NCBI GenBank assembly: GCA_027924585.1 | Contig: BSBM01000826.1 | Location: 16,136,001-16,200,000 of the forward strand | Direction of reading: 5' to 3' | DNA: 64,000 nucleotides | From: Larix kaempferi | Taxonomy: Eukaryota; Streptophyta; Pinopsida; Pinales; Pinaceae | In this document: positions 56,985-64,000 of the stretch, piece after piece | Numbering within the stretch: position 1 is the first letter of the stretch | How the letters are laid out: every line of letters starts with the position of its first letter | Notes under the pieces: model-generated | What the model saw: the letters and a program-made list of their open reading frames with translations, nothing else | Told to the model about the DNA's origin: nothing | The model's database searches: none | Program-made: the position numbers and the translations under genes

Positions 56985-58610
56985 GACTTCCTAGAAAAAT
57001 CATCTATGAACAGTACATAATATAAGAATCCCCTCAAGGAGGGGGATGACATGGGACCACATACATCAGAATGTATTAAATCTAAAATCCCTTTAGATCT
57101 AGTAGAACTGCTAGAAAATATTTTCTTAACATTCTTCCCAAGTGCACAACCCCGACATACACTATCATGCTCAAAATCAAATATGGGCATACCTTTTACC
57201 ATCTTTTGAAGTCCTGGTAGCGATTTGTAGTGTAGGTGTCCAAGCCTTTGGTGCCATAGCTCGCTTGGACTAATAGTGTGGTGAATCATAGCTTGAATGT
57301 AATTCCAGGGTAGCTAGTAGAGTCCTCCCTCTTGAACTCCAATCACAACAGCAGATTCTAGGCTTTTGTTCTTCATCCATAAATGTGCTTTGTTATCCAT
57401 GAAGATAACTCAGAAGCATTTGTCTTCAAGAAACCAAACTGAGAGGAGGTTCTTCTTCAATACTGGAACATATAGAATGTCCTCCACATGTAGAATATCA
57501 CCGGCTCTCAGTTGGAATGAGGTGGATCCAAATCCTTGGATCGAATAAGTTGAGTTGTCCCCCAACTCTACCATGTATGTGAATTCTTTCTATTTTAGAT
57601 TAGTGATGGTACTCTTGTAACCAGTAATATGTTTGGATGTACCACTATCAATCAACCATGTGTCTGCATCTGTGATGATCGATCCCGAATGGGATGAGAC
57701 AAGATAATAATCCCTTCTTGTCTCGCTTTCTTCGGATGCATTCTTTTGAGTGATTTCATCTTCTATGGAAGTAGAAGCATGAAAATTTGATTTCCACTTT
57801 GCTCTGCAATCTCTTGATAAATGGCCTTTCTTGTTTCAATTGAAGCATTTATCTTTTGAATTATCAAATACTTTGTTGAACTCCTTCTTCTTTGAATTAG
57901 AGAACTTCTTTTGGAAGAAGGGTTTCTTTCCTTTCTTCATTCTTTCTGTGAGGGAAATATTTTCTTCTTTGATGCACATTGACTTGCTCTAGATTCGCCC
58001 CTCCTCTTGGACGCATTCATGCAACAACATTTAGAAGTTAGGTTGTAACTCTCGGCCATTTACCACAACCAAGAATGTCTCCCATGAGGATGGGAGACCA
58101 TCAATAGTTGTTTGGAGATGATCATATTCATCCACCACTACTCCAATACGAGCAAGATGATCTATTTCCCGAGAGATCTTGGAGAAGTAGGAGGCCACTG
58201 CCTCATCCGTCTCCATCTTTAAGTTTCGAAGCTTATTCTTCAATTCCCTCTTTTAACTCAGGGCCTTCTTCTCATATAGATTAGTCAATGTATCATAACA
58301 TTATTTTGCGGTATTCAACTATGTCATCATGGACATGAAGTTATATTTTACCGAATCATAGATGATCAATTTAGCCTTAGCTTGATTCTTCTTGAAGTTG
58401 ATGCACCATGCATTAGATGTAGGCTCCTCCACCACAGTGAATACATAGCCGTCCAAGTCATGTTCCTATAGGATGTTGAATTTTTAGGTTCCCTCAAGAC
58501 GATCTTTCGTTCGTACAGAGATTGGTGCCATAGTCTTCAAATCTTGTTCTCAACTTTTGAGGATCTACGTAGGCTGTAGTTGGCTTGAAAAACTGATCTC
58601 CTTCACGCCC
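56985..58610 (-). pseudogene. Copia B gag, protease and integrase start, copy 3
   Basis: Integrase N-terminal part 56924-57289 (LWHQRLGHLHYKSLPGL, CRGCALGKNVKKIF, SDVCGPMSSPS, DDFSRKSW). Protease near 57560-57660 with D-x-G-x-SKHITGYKS in broken frame. Zinc knuckle near 57830 with a Cys codon as TGA. Gag 58031-58243. With 50012-52437 this makes a B element that has all pol domains but is inactivated by stops, frameshifts and the A insertion. Confidence 0.85.
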
Positions 58611-58625
58611 TGAGCTCTGATACAA

Positions 58626-60119
58626 TGTTGAAATTTGGTTGAGATTTGATCTTTAATTCTTTTAGATGCAGATACTTGAAGCAGTGAGACAATTGAATCC
58701 ATGAAATTCATACAACCATAACACAATATATACCTTGGGGAAATCCTCAAAATTATGAGAACAAAAACACCAGCAATTCTTCTCAGTATAATATAATGGA
58801 TAACAAAGAATGCTTTCTTTTATCACCAAAATTACTAGTGAACATACGGAAGCAATAGAGAAGAGATATCAATTGGATGTGTTCCCAGCACAACAATAAT
58901 AAGCATGAACAATACCCTACACAAAGAGAAGTGCCTTTCCTTCAATGGAGAAGATAAATCGCTTCACACTGGATTCAAAAATCCTGCATAACAAATTTAT
59001 ACATTCTTCTCTTCTATTTTTAACTTCTAGCTTCAAGATAAACTCACCCTCAAACTGGATGTATTAATCTTGCATGGAGTGGTGCACCCCACTTCTCATG
59101 CAGTGCTTCATATCACTGAGTTGTCACTTAGGATGAACTCGCCTCTTAACTGAAATCTTTCCCACTTAGTTAGGTGGCTAACTTAAGTGTCAACATGCAA
59201 GTGTCATAACTCATGTGTCATCTTTTAGTTTAACATAAGTGTCGTCATGCAATAACACTTAGTTAACGAGATCTTCTCTTTAACTGAAGTGTCATCTTTT
59301 AGTTTAACTACAGTGTAAATACTTTATTTAACTAGTCCCTTTTATTTAACAGTTAGTTAACTTAAATCATGTTGATTGATTTACTTGAAGTGACCACTAT
59401 TAGTTATTTACTTAACTGAGACATATCTTTAATTGATTCTTTAACTGAAGCATTGATACTTAACTGAAGCTTTAATCATTCGAGTTCTATTTAATTAGTT
59501 GAAGTGTCTACATGGGAAATTTCAAATTCTCTTGATCTCTATGCTTTATATTTTATTTATTTATCTCTTACTGCATGGTTAATATGTGCTAACTTTAATT
59601 ATCCATCACATTACATTATATTAAGAAGAATTATCGGATGTTGTGATCATATTATATTATTCCAGACCAAATGACCATATGCTAAAGTAATTCACTTTAG
59701 AGGTGATCAATATCTAAGGGAGACTTAATAGCAATCTGGTGATCATGGTTAATAATATATCACACAACATAAAATTCTTTTAACAAGTAAAGCATGATCT
59801 TTATACGGAAGGTCCATCTCTATACGTGAGGTCCATCTCATGGATACCTTTATACAAAAGGTTCACCTCTATACGGGAGGTCCATATCATGGATACCTTT
59901 ATACGAAAGGTTCACATGATAATCATGACTTGATACACACAAGTTCGGAGCCTTGTCCAACAAGACTTTACAACATCATTACTTTGATCAATTACCTCTA
60001 TACAGGAGGAATAACCTTTACATGGAAGGAAATCAAAGTGCTCACCTCTATACGAGAGGATCAATCTTGGCTACACAATATTGGTTTGGAGAATGTCTCT
60101 TGATGTTGTATATTTAACA
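58626..60119 (-). repeat. Copia B 5' LTR, copy 3
   Basis: Starts TGTTGAAATTTGG and ends TTTAACA; followed by AAATG at 60120-60124. The PBS side reads TGTATCAGAGCTC on the minus strand, one base from the initiator-Met PBS. Confidence 0.88.
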
Positions 60120-60124
60120 AAATG

Positions 60125-60595
60125 TTCCCTCACTGGCTAAATCCTTCTTGAGTTACACAAATCAGGATAATTCTTTCTTTTATGCTTTTGAGATGCTTTC
60201 CTGCTTTTGAAGACTTTTCTTCTTTTATTCCGCTTTCCTACTTTTACAATTGCTTTCTTGCTTTATGCTCCAGTCTCCTTGTTGGCTGAAAACTCATAGA
60301 TCCATACTTATATCCTTATGTGCCCTCATGGGCCCTCTTGGAATTTTTCCAAACTCATAACATAATTAAAAATAATTAAATATTCGAAACATAAACTTCA
60401 TCACTTCTAATTTAATTTATTCCAAAATAACTATAGCCATAATTTATTCCCTTACTAGTTTATTTAATTGCCTAAAGTAACTCAGCCAAGGTTACTCCCT
60501 TATTAATTAATTTAATGATTTTAAACTAGAACCCATAGATTTGGATGGGTTATTGGTTGCTCCATGGTGCTATCAAAATGGGGACATGACAAAGT
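60125..60595. other. No gene seen; flank of copia B
   Basis: Same as 22145-22600 and 28950-29410. Confidence 0.5.
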
Positions 60596-60597
60596 GA

Positions 60598-60945
60598 TAG
60601 AGATCCAATTTTCACTGGAAAATTTGGGACTGGATTATTTTCTTGTTTGTGTACCCATTTGGCTCATAGTTCATCTTATCATCCTAAATCTAATGGGAAA
60701 ATTGATATAGTGAACAAATGTTTGGAAGTCTATCTTTGTTTCTTTTCATCTGATAAACAAACACAATGGGTGAAATGGTTATCTTTTCCAAAATGGTGGT
60801 ACAATACTTCCTTCCATACGTCATCAAAAATGTCTCCATTTATGTCACTTTATGGGTACCAACCTCCATCTATCACTTCTCCCTTGAAAGGAAAATCTAA
60901 AGTTCAAGTTGTGGAAGATCACCTTGAGCACTAGCTTGAAACTCT
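60598..60945 (+). pseudogene. Gypsy integrase C-terminal fragment, best copy
   Basis: Open from about 60597 to the TAG at about 60934: SDRDPIFTGKFGTG, HLAHSSSYHPKSNGKID, QWVKWLSFPKWWYNTSFHTS and MSLYGYQPPSI. This is the end of a Ty3/gypsy integrase core and the region behind it. After the TAG the same frame goes on as copia gag. Confidence 0.82.
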
Positions 60946-61957
60946 CTTTGGTAAGAAAGATGAGTTGAGAGGCCATGTTTTGGATAATGAATTAATTACT
61001 CTTCAACCCAGTAGTTTAAAAACAATACAACAGTTCCTTTAAAAGTTCAATTCATTGGTTATGCAGTTAAAACACTATGGAATTGACAAGAAGGATGAGG
61101 AGCTAGTGCTATCCATACTAAGCAAGATTGGCACTGAATTTTCAATATTTGTGTCCACCTTCCACTCTGGGAGATTGTCTATCCCCAATTGGAAAATTCC
61201 TTCTTTAGATGCATTCATAGAATCCCTGATCCAAGAACAAGACGAACTTATTCAAATGGGATCCATGAAAGCCTCCAAGAATCAGGCTCTTATGGATGGG
61301 GAGTCCAAAAGAGAAAATGCTAAAGGGAAACAGAAGGGAAAGGACAACCAGCAATATGAATCCTATCCAAAGGAGAAGCCTAATCCATCAGAGGGATCCT
61401 CCAACTCTAATAAGGATAAGCAAAATAGGTTTGAGAAAACCAAGTGTACCTATTGCAAGAAAGAAAACCTTCCAAAGAGTTCTTGCATGAAGAAGAAGAT
61501 AGATCAAATCACCAAGCATCTTGAACAACACAACATTTCCCTCCCAGAAGGTGCAAGGAATACTGATTCTGGAAGTGAGACAGATGATCATGAGACATGC
61601 CGTGCACTAAAGGATGTATTCTCACAATCACACGACTTCTTCGTAGATTCTGGAGCCTCCAACCACATGGTTTTCTCTAGAGAGTCGTTTTCCTCTCTAG
61701 ATCTCACTGATGGTCCTAGTATTCACATGGGAGATGATTCACAGATCTCTATTGAAGGTAAGGGAACAATAAAACTCGAGCATGGAAATTTCAACAATGT
61801 TTTGTATGTTCCTTCTCTAGAATCAAACTTGTTATTTGTTTATCAAATGACACACTTAGGTTCACCAAAGAAATTGTTTTTTGGACCTGACATAGTTGAG
61901 ATTGTTGAGATCTCATCTGGGAAGCTAATATCTAAAGGTTTTTCATACCATACCTAA
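60946..61957 (+). pseudogene. Copia C gag and protease, copy 3
   Basis: LETLFGKKDELRGHVLDN follows the gypsy fragment in frame; a TAA interrupts at about 61040. Then 300 codons (61055-61957): LVLSILSKIGTEFSIFVSTF, Lys-rich linker, knuckle CTYCKKENLPKSSC without its His, protease DSGASNHMVFSRES. Closed by TAA. Confidence 0.83.
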
Positions 61958-63180
61958 AAGGAATATGATTTCTCCTATTTTCTTCCATATTCACATCAAA
62001 GTTCTCTCTTAACCCATGCAAACAAGACTAGCATACTCTGGCATGAGAGATTTGACCATCTAAATTTCAAGTGCTTGCAGCAGTTGCACAAGGAAGATAT
62101 GGTTGAAGGATTGCCCGACATAAAATTCTCTAAAGGAATCTGCAAGGCTACTTGGTAGGGAAGCATCCAGAGTGAAAGTTTGATGTTGGGAAGGAAAAGA
62201 GAGCTTCCTCCACACTTCATTTCATACACAGTGATGTATCAGGATAGATGCCCATAACTTCTATGAATGGATCCAGATACCTTCTGACCTTCATAAATGA
62301 CTACTCTAGGTTATGTTGGATCTAATTTCTTAAGTATAAGTCTGAGGTATTTGAGACATTCAAAGTCTTCAAGGCCTTGGTTGAGAACATTGTTGGGAAG
62401 AGAATCAAAGCACACATATTTGACAATGGAGCAGAGTACATCAAGAGAGACTTGCGGAAGTTTTGTGCTTCTAGGGGCATCCAAATGCAGCATTCAGTCC
62501 CATACACACCACCAAAAAAATGGTATGGCTAAGAGGAAGAATAGGTCATTGAAAGAAATGGCTACCTGTTTGCTTGAAGCAAGAAACATTCCACCATCTC
62601 TCTGGGTAGAAGCAATGAATTTTTCTTCATACATTTAGAATAGGGTACCCCACAAATCTATGTATGGGGTCACTCCATTCAAGGCACTAGAGGGACACAA
62701 GCCAAATTTCTCACAACTGAGGGTTTTTGGATCCAAGGCATGGGCCATAATCCCATCTGACAAAATAAAATCTCTTCTACCCCAAAGTAGTGAATCCATT
62801 CTACTGAGATATGCAGAAGATTCAAAGGCATACAAACTTATGGAGATTGAAACCAGAAGATGCTTCAATGAAAGAAGTGTCCAGTTCAACAAAGATTCAT
62901 TGCAAGATCTACAGTTAGTTGAAGAAAAAGGTAGATCTGATCTTCCTACTCCATTTTCACTTGATGAAGATCAGAATGGTGTCTCTTCTGATGAGGGACC
63001 AAATTGAATCAAATCTTGATGTTGAGAATGAAGATCAAGCAGATCCAGATCCAGACCCAGCACTTGCTCCCAATCGATGGCTAAGGAAAAAATGGGCTCA
63101 CAAATTCTTTGAAGCTGCTGGGAACATAGTTCGGGATCCATTTGACCATAGAAGAACCAGATCTCAGCATTGAGATACAA
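61958..63180 (+). pseudogene. Copia C integrase and hinge, copy 3
   Basis: LWHERFDHLNFKCLQQLHKE, then stops, FDNGAEYIKRDLRKFCASRG, KRKNRSLKEMATCLLEARN and from 62660 MYGVTPFKALEGHKPNFSQL, RYAEDSKAYKLMEIETRRC. The hinge has a DPDPDPA stretch and RRTRSQ near 63160. Frameshifts (a run of A near 62512 and at 62998) break it. The RT resumes after solo LTR S. Confidence 0.82.
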
Positions 63181-63202
63181 ACCTTGCACTATGTCATACA
63201 TA

Positions 63203-63207
63203 TCCAC
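63203..63207. repeat. Target duplication TCCAC of solo LTR S
   Basis: TCCAC at 63203-63207 and 63896-63900 flank 63208-63895. Confidence 0.9.
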
Positions 63208-63895
63208 TGTTGATGTATATGTAACTTCGGAATGTATTTCACATATATGTATATTGTATTCCTATAGAGATCTTATTATTCCTCTATACGGAAGTGGTTG
63301 TATTCCTATAAAGATGTTATTATTCCTCTATACGGAAGTGTCATCATTTATATTGTAAGTGTCGTAACTTATACTTGATGGGTTATTAGACCACCTTGTT
63401 GGGGTCGGCCCTATATAAGTCATGTGGGTCAAAGGGTTATTAGACCACCCTAGTGGGGGTCGGCCATGTGGGTCAAAGGGTTATTAGACCACCCTAGTGG
63501 GGGTCGTCCCAGTCAGCATTATGTTAAGTGGTTAAGTTGAGGCCGACCTAGTTGAGTAAAGGTCAAGTCAAGTTAGTGTATAAATAGAGAGTGTGTCTCT
63601 CTCATTTTACACATTCTATTCTCTCACTCACACTTTGGAGAGTGGTGCACTTGTGGAGGAGGAGGCTCTGCTACTAGGAGAAGACTATCTCTTGTATTCT
63701 GGTTGTATCATTGCTCTATCTATCTCTGAGGAAGTTATTGGGTTTTTTCACCTTTATGGTTTTCCCCAAGTAAACTCTATCTCCTGTGTGCTTGCATTAT
63801 TGTGTCCATGATTGATATGCTGTAGATTTGTTGTACATGTTGTTCTCTCAGTTAAGATCCTAGATCAGATTGAAGTAAATTCTGAAAATTTAACA
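63208..63895 (+). mobile_element. Solo LTR S inserted between integrase and RT of copia C
   Basis: 688 bp, TGTTGATG to TTTAACA, flanked by TCCAC. It holds two copies of a CTATAnnGATnTTATTATTCC repeat and three of GGGTTATTAGACCACC, a TATA box at 63579-63587 and a CTCTCTCAT initiator-like stretch. Related to the LTR at 35000-35601. No internal coding part, so it is a product of LTR-LTR recombination. Confidence 0.88.
63579..63587 (+). promoter_or_regulatory. TATA box of solo LTR S
   Basis: TATAAATAG, shared with 35301-35309 on the other strand. Confidence 0.6.
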
Positions 63896-63900
63896 TCCAC

Positions 63901-64000
63901 TTCTCCCATAGAGGTGCTACATGATGGAGGGTTTTGATCCACAATCCTTCAAAGAGGCTTTCCATGATCCAAGATGGAAAACTGAGGTTCTGATATGCAC
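63901..64000 (+). pseudogene. Start of copia C reverse transcriptase (runs out of the window)
   Basis: The frame reads FDPQSFKEAFHDPRWKTEV, the typical opening of copia RT (KEA-x-x-DP-x-W). It proves that C had an RT and that S split integrase from RT. Confidence 0.75.

Overview
The window reads as heterochromatic, repeat-rich DNA from a large seed-plant genome. Evidence: LTR retrotransposons of both plant superfamilies, initiator-methionine tRNA primer sites, an endogenous plant pararetrovirus (Caulimoviridae) fragment and a CACTA-type transposon end. A gymnosperm is my guess, but nothing seen proves it. I found no ordinary single-copy host gene, tRNA, rRNA or CRISPR array. Almost every coding stretch is a decayed transposable-element gene. 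Many apparent ORF starts are TTG or GTG, so starts are mostly not determinable.

Layout. 1-17161: a minus-strand Tat-like Ty3/gypsy element (3' LTR partly outside the window, 5' LTR 15361-17161) whose gag-protease-RT lies in one frame broken by ten stops, nine of them TAG. Nested in its 3' end is a complete plus-strand LTR element at 707-7466 (target duplication GAGGG) with no pol genes, only a 694-codon ORF of unknown function plus an in-frame extension after a TAG. The gypsy element sits in the gag of copia 'A'. 17162-25588: A (minus, right part), inside copia 'B' (minus), then a gypsy integrase fragment fused in frame to copia 'C' (plus), whose hinge carries part of a solo LTR 'S'. 25589-31571: a second tandem copy of 6.8 kb of this, cut short by a minus-strand copia reverse transcriptase (31572-~32640) whose 5' LTR (35000-35601) is related to S. 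36240-36960: inverted relative of the gypsy leader. 38220-40520: pararetrovirus remnant. 41245-47303: right part of a CACTA-like element with a SET-domain-like ORF, a ladder of duplicated short exons, a transposase-like region, five 99-bp subterminal repeats and a CCTAGTG end.

47304-64000: the parental-looking nested cluster. B runs from 47304 to 60119; its 3' LTR is hit by the CACTA-like element and by a solo LTR (48095-49757, TSD CCTCT), and its integrase is split by a complete RT-less copia A (52443-56979, TSD TCCAT). C follows, with solo LTR S (63208-63895, TSD TCCAC) between its integrase and the start of its RT. Because A in B and S in C sit at the same sites in 17162-25588, the left cluster is a segmental duplicate of 55190-63588 rather than a set of independent insertions.

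Inferred order of events: B and C assembled; A inserted in B and S in C; the cluster duplicated; the left copy took the gypsy element in A, then the non-autonomous element in the gypsy; a 6.8-kb tandem duplication arose in the left copy; CACTA and a solo LTR hit the right copy.
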